Positions 42,168 to 55,000 of a stretch of DNA of 64,000 nt are shown here, in pieces. A program made the translations under genes and the position numbers. Origin of the DNA: Phyllostachys edulis (lineage: Eukaryota > Streptophyta > Magnoliopsida > Poales > Poaceae); the NCBI GenBank assembly GCA_036346405.1, contig CM070550.1, positions 12,868,115-12,932,114 on the forward strand, read 5' to 3'. The notes beneath the pieces are model-generated. The model did not search any database. It was not told the origin of the DNA and saw nothing but the letters and a program-made list of their open reading frames with translations. Numbering within the stretch: position 1 is the stretch's first letter; every line of letters starts with the position of its first letter.

Positions 42168-45100
42168 TGAAACAACCCCAAAAATCGAGAATTTCAAAAC
42201 CTTTTGGGCGTTTTTCGTTGAATTTGAAATTCTTTTCCTTTTCGGAAACCCCAACCCAAAATCCCACTTTCCCTTTTCGGAATTTCGCTTCTCTCAGCCG
42301 AAAGCGCATTTCCCCAAGTGCACCTTCTCCTTTCTCCCCCGCGTCATCCTCCCGGACGTCACCACGCCGCATCGCCCTCGGTGCCGCTGTCGTCAGCCGC
42401 CACCTCCCGCGCCACGCACCGTCTCCACCAGCTTCTACCGCCTTCGCCGCGCCACTACACCCCGCCACCTCGCCCTTCCCCAGCGTTGCTCGCACACGGC
42501 CGAGCACATTGTCGCCCACGCGCCGCTCGGACCTTCACCCAATTCCTGCTCCCACCGCCATGCCCCAGTTGTAAAAGCCCTCCGGAGTGCACCTCACTCA
42601 TCACCCCTCCCTCCAAGACCTCCTTTGCCCCTCCTCCGGCCAATTAAAAATCTCACAAGCCAAGCGCTTCTTCCCCGTCGGGCAAAGGTAAAATCCGCCG
42701 CCCTCTTTCTCCCCCTTGCTCCCAACTCCGGCGGTAGCTCCCTTTAGCCACCCCACTCCTTTCCCCCACCATCCCCACCCTCCTTCCTCACCGGAGTTCA
42801 CCGACACCATGCTCCACCACTGCCCCCCTCACAACCACCGTCGCCAAAGCGGCTCGGTGCACCCCGGGCCATGCCACCACCCGCCCTAGAACCCTCTTGA
42901 CTCCCTGATGCTTCTCCGCCCCTCCCCTTGGTTGGAAGGCCACTGGAGCACCACCGCGCCTCTCCTCTGTCTTGGCATGCACCATTGCCGCTGCCGCCTC
43001 ATCTCAACGCCACCTCTGTCCTCCCAAATCCCCAAAATGGAATCCCCATCACTCAATGGTGCTCCCTGCACCACTCACTCCCGCCGTCGACCACCGCTGT
43101 CGCCGCAGCCCACTTCTCCACTCGGGCACGCCGTGGAGCGCGCACTGGCTAAAAGCCATGCGCAGCTCTAGCTTGGGCCAGTGGCCTGAGGCCCATTCAC
43201 ATATTGGGCCAGCCCAACACTATGCGGTCCGTTTATTGTTCATAGTCCAACCCAATACTGCTCCGAAAACAGTAAAATGCTTACTATCCATTAGCTAAAA
43301 ACATTAAGCCCAATTACTGTTCACATCCTATTTTTGTTCATAAATAGTAAAATAGTACTATTCATTCTCCGACACCTTTATCGCCTGAAACCCTAACTTA
43401 ACTTGATGCGGATCCAACTAGCAGGCTGGCGGGATCTCATTGTTTGGCCCGATCTTTCACGGTACTCCCTTGATGGTAACCTCCTAGCTCTTGAGCAACA
43501 CAAGAATAGCAGGACTTTCCTGATAAACCTTCTCCCACGCATACCACAGCACGTGAACAAGGGTAGAAGAACCAAAGTTCCAGCGAGCACAAATCTAACA
43601 CCACAATTGGATTCAACACACCAAAAAGTAATTCCTCTCGGAAATCTCAAGACCACACCGACCGTGTGCCACCAAAACAAGGTGATTTTCTGGTATCTAT
43701 TCTTTAACCCATAACTTTTCAACTCCTTTTACAATGGGCGATTCCCTGGCCTTATATTGGCACCTAAGGGTGTGGCCAAACATGCACACGCACGACCTGA
43801 GGCCAAACAAACTAACAAATGTGATCTACCTGGGCTCTATACCTAGGAAACAAACTAAATATCCAAAACAGACTCTTACTTTCCTAATAAACTGATTTGA
43901 ATTGGTATGGAACCAATCCGGATGCATCTGATCGATGAAACCGTATGTTCTTCTGTTCCTGGACCATCTCTAGCTTCCGATCTTTCTATCTTCTTCACTT
44001 ATCATATTGGTTTTGGAACACCTGGTCGAAGACGTGGACGTGGACCATTTGGGCGTAGACCACCTGGTCGTGGCCGTAGACCAACTGGGGGGTGGTCGTA
44101 AGACACATGGTCGTGGTCGTAGACCAACTGGTCGTGGACCCTGTGGATAACCGCTTCCTAGGACCTCCTCTGTAGGGAGAAGTCCTGGGGAGGTCCTGAA
44201 GACCTCTGGGTGGTCCTGGAAGACCTCTGGAGTGGTCGTGTGCCACTTGGGGGTGGTCGTGGAGCACCTGGAGGTGGTCGTGGAGCACCTGGTTCACTCT
44301 TGGCCAAATCAGTAACAATGCTATTTGGTACCGTATCATAACTCTTTATATCTGTTCTGACCGTTTCGAGCCCGTGAATCTATTTCTCAACTCTGTTCAG
44401 TCCAATCAAGCACTAGATAAATCCCCACCATCCCACACCACATTCATTTTTGTTTCTTTTTCGATTTTACTTACTTGCATGTTGTTCCGAACTCTTTCCT
44501 TATCGAGCCGGATTTTATTTGGTTTATTTTATTTCTTTTCGCACTAGGTCACAACTTCGACGACCAGATTTCAGAAGACGCCGGACAAGACCAGTATCTA
44601 GAAGACTTTGTGCAAGGAAACAAGTCGCATTTCTTGATCATTTTGAGCCTATTTTCATATATTTATATTATTACTTTCATTATTATATTTGTATCGATAA
44701 CTTTAAATACTGAAATAATACTTTTGAATGCCATGATAATTAGATAAATCCTATTACCCCATAGACAAAGCCATCTAGCACTTGTAGGCCATATTCACCT
44801 TGACAAGGTTAAAATCCTTTGTAAGCCATATTCACCTTGACAAGTTCACATAAAATATTAGTTATATAAGAAGCTTTGTCACACAAATGTGTTTAAAATC
44901 CTGAAGAGCAGCATTGGCGGTTTGCCAATGGTTTTGGAGGAGAGTTGAGGGTTGAGTCCAGGAAGTTGGACTACCCAAAAGACTTGCGATCAAAGTGAGT
45001 CGAAGGTGGGGCCAAGAAGGTGGAAAGCCACGAGTTGGTTGTCAGTCCACTCCCCCACTAGAAACAAGTAAGGACAAGAACCTTGTGCTAAAGTAACTGA

Positions 45101-46054
45101 CATAGTAATCGCTCAATCTTAGGTGTGGTCATTCTTCCCTAGCTCAGTATACAGGAGTGGGCCTAAAGGGACACTCACTGGTCTTCACAACGGTAAGATC
45201 CATCAGCATCAGGTCAATATTTTCGCCATTGGCCGGTGGTCCCCCGAGGCTGTATGGTCCAATAACCTACCGGGTAGAGGCTAGAAAGGTTGATTAGTGA
45301 AAATGCTTTGTTATCTCAGCTCAGTTGCACACTAACGTGTTGCGTGTATATTGCATGATAGTATGAGTTTGAGATATCTTGTGGGTAAAGTTGGGTAACT
45401 CTGCAGAGTGTATAATAAAAAAATATTCGAATATGCCGTGCTTCCGGTTAATGAAGCTATGTTAATAGGTGATTCCAGTACATGAGGCATTAGTAGAGTT
45501 TTTGAGTTGTTAAGATGGTTTTTGAGTTATTGAGAAACCCCTGATGTTATATTTATTATTGTTTTACTGTTTTAAAGATAAACTATTTTAAATGCAAAAT
45601 GTATCCACATATACCTGACATGGTAAACCCTAACCCATTCTTTTGTAATCCTAGCATGTAATTAATTATGGTTTCCATGTGGCTTGTTGAGTACGGTAGT
45701 AGTACTCATTCTTACAATATCTGCAAAACATCTACAGAGGAAACCTGGGAAAGTGCAAAGGATCTTTGTGAACAGGGTTTCGGTGGACACACGGATGGCA
45801 ATAATTACGATTGTTAGGTCTTAACAGCGTTCAAGCGTGCCTGTGGTTTGAAATTCTTTTGTCTTGTATTGTATAAACTTTGGACTTAGATGCCCATGTC
45901 AGTGTAAAAACTGGCTGTTAAGCTTTAATCTTATGTAATAAAAGCTTTATTTTTGTTGCAATCGAAAGCTTGCTTGTGACGCTGCTTACTTCGCAACTGC
46001 ACATCCTAGGTAGTTATGAAGAGTTTAACGGTCCTAGATTTTGGGGGCGTTACA
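42168..46054 (+). mobile_element. Solo LTR of a large Gypsy (Tekay-like) element
   Basis: A 3,887 bp unit starting TGAAACAACCCCAAAAATCG and ending TTTTGGGGGCGTTACA, flanked by a perfect 5 bp duplication AGCAG (42163-42167 and 46055-46059). There is no primer site, polypurine tract or protein domain inside, so it is a solo LTR. The C-rich first kilobase (42300-43200) has long frames on both strands that are composition artefacts. Orientation is set by the palindrome TGAGTAC...GTACTCA (45688-45708), which lies near the 3' end in the other LTRs of the group. A minisatellite occupies about 44010-44290. Confidence 0.9.
44010..44290. repeat. Minisatellite of GGTCGTGGACC-type units
   Basis: Repeated CCACCTGGTCGTGGnCGTAGA and later GGTGGTCGTGGAGCACCTGG units of 15-24 bp. 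Each unit has a partial dyad (GGTC...GACC). It is a different repeat from the one in the LTR at 8427-11262, although both are rich in GGTGGTC. Confidence 0.8.
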
Positions 46055-46096
46055 AGCAGTGACCGGCATACACAATTCAATGGAGATGTATAAATG

Positions 46097-46334
46097 GGAT
46101 CAGGATCCTCTGCATTGAGATCTACAGTATCATAGCATTAGGAGCGATCTCTACCGTCCGATAGAAAACCGAAGGTCTAGATAGGTCGCTACATGATGAT
46201 GCTACAGTGTTTTTGCTGCGGTTCTTTTCCACTGTTCCTGTGTTACACCGCAATGGTATGATAGAGCATTGTCCACTCCCTTATAATACTGTTTATATAG
46301 CGGACATTTACAGTGCTACAGAGGATTCAGATCC
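46097..46334. mobile_element. 238 bp MITE, possibly Mutator-like
   Basis: The left end GGATCAGGATCCTCTGCA mirrors the right end (reverse complement GGATCTGAATCCTCTGTA). The flanks GTATAAATG (46088-46096) and GTATAACCG (46335-46343) agree at 7 of 9 positions, compatible with a 9 bp Mutator-type duplication. The interior has CTACAGT repeats and no coding potential. Confidence 0.6.
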
Positions 46335-46343
46335 GTATAACCG

Positions 46344-47801
46344 TGCTGAGTACAGTCCTGAGCCTTGACGCGAACAAGGTGCAGAAAATGGAGTAAACGA
46401 ATTGGCAATTCGATGCAGAGTAATTCCGGCACACGATTCAAGACCAGTCCTCGTCCTACTACTACTACCATAGACTCCATAAATCCGAATGAATATTCAA
46501 ACTCCGCGTGGGTGCGTAAATGTGCATGGGCTGCCTGCACCTTGGTACGTGTGGAACTGTGGATCGGCACCTAGGTCGTGGCTCGTGCGTGCAGCCGTGC
46601 ATACAAGTCCGCGTCTTGTCCCCCACCCTCCCGCGGCTGCCTACGAGAAGACGAGGAGGGAAACCGCGTCCTCGCGCGTCATCCACCACCACCCTCCCTG
46701 CACGCCGCATGCGGATCCCACCGCGACGATCATATCACGTGCTCGTCTCGTTCGTCGCCAAAGCCTACGCGCCCGTGCCGTGCCTCCTCCCCTCCCTCCC
46801 GCGTCGGGCCACACTATTCGGTCGCTCGCATGTGCGGCCGCTGCGATCCAAGCGAGCCTTTTTACAACAGAAACCAACACTGATGATCCACTGCAGTTGC
46901 TATATGCGTTTGGGGTTAAAAAGGAACTCTTTTACACTGAATTTAATATGTGCCGCCCATTCTTATTGATCTAATGATTTAGATTAGTTAGGATTTAGTT
47001 ACACTACACCTGATCAGATTATTATACCTTTAACAAATTAATGTTTAGATTTGATTTATACTACTATTATATACTAGTAGTAGAATGTATCGTAAAATTT
47101 CTTTAAAAAAAGGCATCGTCTCTCTGACAAAGAGGCGTTTTGAATTCTTTGAGCTCCGTCTGCGGGTCGAGTTGGTGGTTATTTTCTATCCCGGATTTTA
47201 GCAATATGGAATTCGAACACATCCCACAGAAAAGATGATTTCATTATTTTTTGGTGATTACAAGGAAAACGTATACACACCACCACATAAGCACGCACAC
47301 CGCGTGCGCACACACACACGCACAAACTAATGCCTAGATAGACAGAGGCTGGAGGTAAATCCGGGACCTTTCTACGGAAGCACACTCGCATGTAACTCAA
47401 GACCGTAATAGCTACTTAGTGCTATAGATGAGTCATGGCTGCCTACTTGCCTTGTAAGAATGACATGTTTACAAGGCATGCTTCGCTGTCTTTACATCCT
47501 TTTCTTTTAATTTTACGAGTGTGGACATTCTACACCAATATGCACCTACACCCACTATCCTCCCTCTCCATTGTGCTATGAGATTTGTGCCCCTCCTCTC
47601 TCTCCTGCACTCTCTCTTCACCACCCGCGTACTGCCCGCCACAGCTGCCGCATCGGAAAACTCTCAAAACCCCGATGTTTTCGGTGGCAACGCGCACGAG
47701 GTTTCCGGCAGCAACAACGGTGGCGACGCGACGAGAGTGAGGAGGGGTAGAAGTACGAATCTCGAAACACCGTGGACGATCTAGATAACACATGCAGTGC
47801 A
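46344..47801. other. Intergenic, no gene supported
   Basis: A GC-rich patch (46500-46860) is open on both strands but resembles no protein and lacks gene structure. A CA-rich run occurs at 47275-47325. Nothing else is recognised before the CACTA element. Confidence 0.45.
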
Positions 47802-47804
47802 TGC

Positions 47805-48030
47805 CACTACTACAGAAAATGTCTTCACAGACAGTTCAAAAACGTCATCACAGACGATTTCGTGAGCCGTCTGAGTTTATGGGTCAGTAATGACATGAGG
47901 TCATCATAGACGGTTATTAACTCAAAACCGTCTGTGATAGTCGACTATTATAGACGGTCTGTACTACAAACCGTCTGTGATAGTGACCTATCATAGACAG
48001 TTTTATCTACGAACCGTCTGTGATATTTGT
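47805..48030. repeat. Left terminus and subterminal repeats of the CACTA
   Basis: Starts CACTACTACAG. It is followed by alternating direct and inverted copies of ACAGACGGTT and AACCGTCTGTGATA (47825-48025). Such arrays are binding sites for the TNPA-like protein in En/Spm elements (family knowledge). Confidence 0.9.
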
Positions 48031-48279
48031 TTGTATTGCTAAATCTAATTCTGTTTATTGGCTAGTCTCAGAAAATGCTAGTCATGCTCTCTGAAACAAG
48101 CTGAAACGCAACAAGTAAATGTATACATCCAATTCATATTCATTTCAGAAATAAGCACATCCAATTCACAAATCAATTAACTAAAATTAACCATTCATGT
48201 AAATTTACACACATGGACCATTAAGTTCAATCTTATCCCAATCAAGTTCAATCTATATTGTGGAACTTTCCATCTGGAT

Positions 48280-51200
48280 TTATGACCTCACGGTTCAAGA
48301 ATGACGCAAACTGTCCTCAAATATTTATGAGCTGGCCTTGTTCCAACGCAGTTGTAGCGATGCTTGCAACCCGTCGCTAGGAAGATTAAATTCGCGCTTA
48401 TATAAATTGGTAAGTATGAAATCATTATTGCAAGATTGACAAACCTGAGGATCATTGGTTATCGCGGAATCGACGAGTAGTTCCATGTTGTGGCAAACAT
48501 AGTATCCACAGAGGTTGCAGGCCGGCGGCTGCTGGCGGCACTACAAAAATAGAATTGGTTAGTTCGAGAGACATTACTATGAAGTGTTATATAGGATTAA
48601 TGTGTACTAGCGAATACCAGGAATTTTAAATTGTGTTGCAAGGTCCCTCCCTTGTATGTCCCTCCTTTTGCAAAGTACGTCTTGAACGACCTACGTGATT
48701 CAAAGAACTTAGCCATAGCCACTGCAAAGGAAGGAAAGACTATACAATAGAGTTATCTATGGAGGAAATGTGTTTACCCGTCGATTAATTGTCGGACAAT
48801 TATGAAGTCATGTGTGGCCCTCTTTAGGGAATCTAGGTATATTACTTTGTTCTATTTTGGTATAATTACAATTAGAATCCAGTGGAACCTACACAGGTAT
48901 GTCGCCATGGTCATTAAACCTAAGTTCATGTTGCTTAAAAGTACAAATCAACAAGTATAGCCACTAGTGCAGCACTTACTCCTGGTTGTAGGGAAAAAAA
49001 TACGAATTCCTTGTCGCAGTGAGCCAGCAATGAATCCATCATGTAATCCACGACGAATTTTGCATTCTCCATGATGGTTTGCCAGGAGACCAAGTGTGGG
49101 TCGAGGAAACCTATCAGTAAATTCCTTACTTCGACTTCAAAAATCATATATACAAAAGCAAGGAGTTATATATAATTTTTATTGGTATTACACGAACATT
49201 GACCGTGATTGTACACACTTACAGTGTCCAACATCGCATGAGTGAGACGTTAAGGGCACCGAGGTTGAAGAGAAAGAACAAGTCTTCGAAGGTCACCGTA
49301 AAGACACAGTCTCGATGGTCGTGTTGAAGATGACTCTTCTTGAACTTGACGGTGACACCCGAGTGCCATTGTTCATCCGTCTTGTTGGCCTGTTCCATGT
49401 ACCATGTATGCAATCTCGTGCAAACCATTCTTAGGGTAGGGTGGCACTCTACATTCTCGACCAATGCCAAGTATGAATTTCCGGGCCAACGACAAGAAGG
49501 GGATATCAGAATAGGAATCGACCATCTTCGATTTGCCCTTGCCGCCTCACGTTTTAGAGGTTGACTTTACGAGAGTCGACTGAGCATGAGGTGTAGATGC
49601 ATGTGATGCACCGGGCCCTTGCCGCTTTGGTGCAAGTAGCTCCCGTGGACTTGACACCGTTGTAGGACATTCCCGTGAAGTTGACACCGAAGTAGGTAGC
49701 TCCAGCCAGATGTCCCTCTTGGGCCACTGGATGAATGTTCCAATGGCTTGACCTAGAGTCATGACCTCGTCGTTTGGGGGAATCTGCAGCGGAATGACCA
49801 TGAAATTGTCATAAACACCGTCCACATTCACTTTTGCGAAACCCGACGTTGAATTTACACTGTGCACCAAAGCTCCGACACCAGATGGATACACCTGGCC
49901 CCAAGCAGTATCTAGGGCAATGGAGGCGTATCTCACTTGGAGCTTGCACTTTATCGCCACCTACATAATGATACAAATTAGCTACTCCAACAGGCCTATC
50001 AATGGATCGAGCATTCCAGAGATAATAATTATTATCAGGATGTCATTGACAGGAAATCTGTCGTCGCCTTTTGGGGTAGGGTTAGGGTTGGACGCGCAGC
50101 TACTCGGAAGTTTGGGGGGGCTAGCTAGCACAATAGGGGCAGGGGTTTGCAACTAATTTTTCCTAAGCCTTTCCTCAAGGCTCTCCATCAGCCGTCACGT
50201 CTCAGCTCTAACGTGATCATCGATCTCATCTCTGATGGATTCAGTGATCATATCTCCGAGGGATTCACGAATCTCCTCTCGTAGCTTTGCATCGCGCTCG
50301 GCTTTGGCTCTCTTCCTACTCCGGTACGCCCCGGAGTCCTGTGCGAATCCATACTTCCATGGAACATAAACACCAAGGACTCTCGTGCGACTTGGATGCT
50401 CCTTGTTTCCCAGGGCTTCGGAGAACATATCTCTCTCCCAAACTGCCTGGAATGAGCCTTGGGAAGATTGTGCACTTAGCGTGCACTTAGCATTCCCTGT
50501 AATAGTCCAGTATGTCATTTCACTTTCTATGAAGTTATGGAGTAATTACAAACTAGGTACTTCGATATTTTACCAGGTGTTGGGGCACTTCCTCATTTGT
50601 GGGGTTTGGAAAGGAGATGATCCCTGAAGATACAGCAGCTAACCTCGCTCTTAACCACTGTCGAGCGCGCTCATCAGGGATCTCGACAAATGGTGGGGAG
50701 GCATTCGAAAGGTTTGCCTGCTGGTCCTGATCCCTCCATTGTGGGAGTTTACTTGCATACCCAGCGGTGCCGAGTCTGTGGGGGTACGTGTTTTTTGCCT
50801 AGAGGGCCCTGTGCACCACACTTTCACTCCTAAAATCATCTGTCGTCTTCTTCACTACAAAGTCTTTCTAGTACTCTTCCAAGAACAGATAGTTATGGAA
50901 GGGCCTCAGATCCTTCTCCACGTAGTTCTTGACAAGCGTGTTCTTGAAGTTCTTCCACGCTTTGTACACCTGTAGCAACACGTGTCGTCACACGGAGTCC
51001 TAGTGTTGTTCCGGGATCATGAACGATTTGAAAATATCCGTCAGCAGCTCATCTTTCTGAGCTTTGGTCAAATCCTTTCACGAATCGTAGGTGATGTTGA
51101 CCCGTTTCCGTACAACTATTCCGTCCGTTCTCCGGAATGCGGACGATGCTCGACGAGGATTAATAGGGGTCCCAAACTCATCGACCTCTGTGATGGTAAG

Positions 51201-51305
51201 TCGGCCCCTAGGCCTTTTCGATATTCCTCTACCGCTCTTGGATATTCCAGAGGACGATGCATCAGACACATGAGGCGACGATGACGAAGAATGAGTGGAA
51301 GACAT
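48280..51305 (-). pseudogene. CACTA second gene with C-terminal Ulp1-like peptidase domain
   Basis: Minus strand, start ATG at 51305 (MSSTHSSSSSPHVSDASSSG). The N-terminal part resembles plant Ptta/En-Spm transposon proteins (VRKRVNITYDS, VYKAWKNFKNTLVKNY, ARQWLRARLAAVSSG). The middle (49960-49550) has a conserved domain with YASIALDTAWGQVYPSG and IPPNDEVMTLGQAIGTFIQW. The C-terminal part (about 49100-48400) is a C48/Ulp1 cysteine peptidase: LDPHLVSWQTIMENAKFV, FHWILIVIIPK (His, about 48883), NKVIYLDSLK (Asp, about 48830), and QPPACNLCGYYVCHN (Gln and catalytic Cys, about 48525-48495). Introns are probable (GTAAGT after FFSLQPG). Stops (for example near 51085, 51007 and 50995) and shifts mean it is inactive or needs splicing I could not resolve. 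Confidence 0.7.
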
Positions 51306-52020
51306 CTTCACAAGAAATAGAAGTTCTCACACGCATGAGCGTATTATCATAAAATTCGATCTCTATGTGTATGGGTATACACACCAATTAATAAATAATT
51401 GGGATATGTAGGGAATAAATTAGGACGAATACAATGACATAATCGACATATAAACATGTAAATCCTCCAAGTCATTTAAAAGGAATAATATGCTCAACAC
51501 AAACATCATGTAAACAAATGAAATCAGCATAAAGCTAAGATTTAACATTTTTATATTGCTCTCAGAGGTAGAGTAAGCATTCCAATTAGAGCTCAAGTTC
51601 AAACCCGATTATCAAAACAATTTCAGCACAAGACTATTATCATCACAGAGCATTCATCTCAATCCCACCACACCACATTGCAATATAGTCCAGTACGTAG
51701 CAGTATTAAAACAAATACCATATGAATCACTGACTAGAACAAATGCAAATTCCTAAAACAAGTACAACACCTCATACTACTCAGTGTTTGAACCAGATAC
51801 TAGTGCAATTATCATGAGTCCATGAGGACTATGATAGCATGACAAATTATTGATAGAAAGAGTGAGGGAAAGGGGCGTCGGGGTCGGAAACTCAGCGTCG
51901 GTTACCTTTGGGCATCGAGGAGAAGGACAAGCAGGGAGCAGTACCGGAGCAGCAGGGCGGCGTCGAAGGGGAGGCGCGCCGAGCTCAAGGGAGGAGGAGG
52001 CGACGCGTGCTCAGGGAGGA
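51306..52020. other. CACTA interior, upstream of the Ulp1-domain gene
   Basis: An AT-rich part, then a GC-rich stretch from 51850 with GGGAGGAGGAGGCGACGCG just before the nested LTR. The same GC-rich sequence resumes at 59284 on the other side of the insertion. It is probably the 5' UTR or promoter side of the minus-strand gene. Confidence 0.6.
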
Positions 52021-55000
52021 TGTAAGATCGAGGAGGTTGATTAGAGGGGGGGGTGAATATGCGGTTTTAAAAACTTCTTTGGCTAGAACCGAGTTTTAAG
52101 CGGAATTGTAAATCAATTTGGTTTTGCACAATTAAAACCTAAATCAACTAGTCTCAACTAAGCGCACCAACAAAATAAGACTATTGATATTGATAGCAAT
52201 CATACAAAGACATATAAGCAATTTGATACAAGGAATGCAAATTGCAATAGTAAAGCACAAGAAAGCAAACCATGATGTTTTATCGTGCTGTTCGGAGACT
52301 TGCCAGTCTCCCCTAATCTACGTTGAGGTAAGCACAAACTAATTGGACCGGCTCCACAAATTAAACCAAACACCTCCGAGGTAAGTCAACCACTTGGACT
52401 GACTCCAACACGAACTAACACCTCAATCCACTCGGGGTTGCTCTTCCCCCACTCTAGAGATGGTGAGCACCAAGCCACTCACAAATGCTGGGCCTTCTCA
52501 CAAGCTTCTTGAGAAGATCACCGGACCACGACACTTCCACGCCGTCTAGGTGTCGGCAAACACCAAGAGAAACAAGTCGAAGACTCTCACTTGAACGAAT
52601 CAAGTGTCTAAGCTCAAGTGGATACACAATCCACTACCTAATGCAACACATGCACTTAGGGTTTGCTCTCTAAGCTCACTAGATGCAACACATACACATA
52701 AGAGATGAGGGGGCTTGCTCTTTGCTCAATGAATGAATAGCACCAGCAACAACAACCTCCACAATTGGCCAAGGTGGGTATTTATAGTCCACACACAAAA
52801 ACTAGCCGTTGGAGGTAAAGTTACAAAGAAATAGGGTTAAACTAGTCTGACTGTCAACTAATGACCGGTTAGACTGCGAGAGCTCTAACAGCTATAAAAC
52901 TAGCTGTTGGACTCACTTCCAGTCTGACCACCAACCAATGGCCGGTCAGACCGGACCACACCGGTCAGACCGCCAGAGGGGCAGTCAGACCACTCCACAA
53001 AGGAGCAAGCCAAATCCAGAGAAAGCACCTCACTGGAAAAAACATACCATCAAATGAAGCTCGATACTACTGCACTCTGGTAATACCGTAGCTCAAATGC
53101 GGTCATACCGCTCACCAGGGGGCTGGTCAGACCAGCCAACACATGGCGGTCAGACCGGACTCCCTACCAGTCAAACCGGTATCTACTGGCGGTCAGACCG
53201 CCATTTCACAAGGACCAATCGCCCAGTCCGAACGTTTCGGTCAGACCGCCTTGATGACTGCAATGATCACTTTGGTGAGAGAGAGATTTTGCACTCCGCT
53301 TCAATTCAATTTGCAAAACACATTTGCCAATTGATGCGCGATGCAAACAAGGGTTAAAAGCAGGATTCTCAACATGTTGCAAAACACATTTGCCGACTTT
53401 TAGAATCAACGTCACAAGGGATAAGGTACATGGGCTTAAACCATTTGCAAAACACATTCGCAAACTAAAGTCACATGCTACAAGGATTATGCATGAGCCT
53501 CGACTATTTGCAAAACACATTCATAAATATTGACAACATGCTAATGAGAGCTAGAGCAAGAACAACGAGCTATCAACACATGACTAACTCAAGTTACTAG
53601 ACAAGACCCCTCTTAATAGTACAACAACCTATACTAGCAATCCGGTCTTCCAACCAAATACCAAGACTGGTAAAAGATTAGGAACACATCTTTAGCCCTA
53701 GCTAGTCATACCTTTTCCTTGAGCATTCTCTTGAAGCTTGATGACGCACATCTTCACTTCAAGTCTGGGTTCTTTACTTTGATAATCATCAACACATGAT
53801 GATCTCCTTTACTTCAAGTTCTTGACTTGAATATACATCAATCCATGATGCATTCTTTCACTTGACCTCCATCAACACATGATGATTCTTCTTTTGCCTT
53901 GATGATCAACTCATGATCATCTCCTCTTCTTGAACATCATCAACGCATGATGATTTCTTTTTCTTCAAGATCTTGATATGCATCAACACATGATGCATCC
54001 TTGTAAGACCCTCAAATATTGGAATGTGCCGAATTAAAATTACACTGGTAGCATAATTCTTAATTAAGGAACAATGCAATTCCTTCATTAAAAATCATAC
54101 TAGAAGCATAATGATAACAAGTAACAATTCCAATATTCAGGTTCCCGGATATATGTCATGCAATAGTTCCCAGGAGTAGTGACTATTGCGCATATATCCT
54201 TAAACAACATTGCATCATACACATACAAGTCATACATTTACATAATTATACATGACAGATTACATTTTGGTTCGGTTGCTACAGTAACAGATGACTTTGG
54301 TCATCATAAAAGTTCAACAGCGGAAGTAAACTAAACAAGAAAAACTACCAATGGCCCCGTCACCCGCAGGCTATTGCGTGGAGACTAGAACTAGCTTCAC
54401 TCGTTAGCGTCACCCTGATCGGCGCTAACGGGCATCTCATAAAGATAGCCATCCTCACCTGCAACAAGAGGTCATAACCTCTGAGTACGGAGGGTACTCA
54501 GCAAGACTTACACAAACTAATAAAAGAAAGTGTTTAATAGAACCTACACAAAGGAATAGAAATTTTACATGCATAAGGTTAACAACAGGAAGGTTATAGT
54601 GGTTCAATTTGCAGAAAGCAATACATCTTAACCTACAATTGCTAAGTTTTGATAAAGCGATTTTATAAATAAATTTGGACTAAAACAGTAAGTAAATGAG
54701 AGCATAATCATAAACAATAACAATAATAGAGTGACAGTTTACCATCAAACATTGCATGTAAATCATCATGCCGAAATAATTCCCAAAACCGAAATTAGAG
54801 CAAAGTCTATCAGTGACATCAATTCAAGTGTAAATCAGAATCGTGGACACGGCTATTGAATAGTTTTAAACCTGCGCAGGGTGTACATCTTTACCCACAC
54901 GACTTAGTTAGCCCGTAAGCCTCCTAATAATAGCACACCGCCTTTGGTATGCCGGTAGGGTAGACTAGGATTTGGTATTTTTCAACAAGTTGACGCTATT

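Noticed and set aside
42103..43298. Frames of 109-213 aa in the C-rich part of the solo LTR
   Set aside because: They lie inside an LTR bounded by a perfect target duplication, are Pro/Ser/His-rich in every frame and match nothing known.
46489..46974. 161 aa frame in a GC-rich patch
   Set aside because: Equally long frames exist in other phases and on the other strand; no domain or gene structure.
53300..53525. CRISPR-like regular repeats (TTTGCAAAACACATT)
   Set aside because: Few, diverged, unevenly spaced repeats inside a plant LTR; no CRISPR arrays are expected in a plant nuclear genome.
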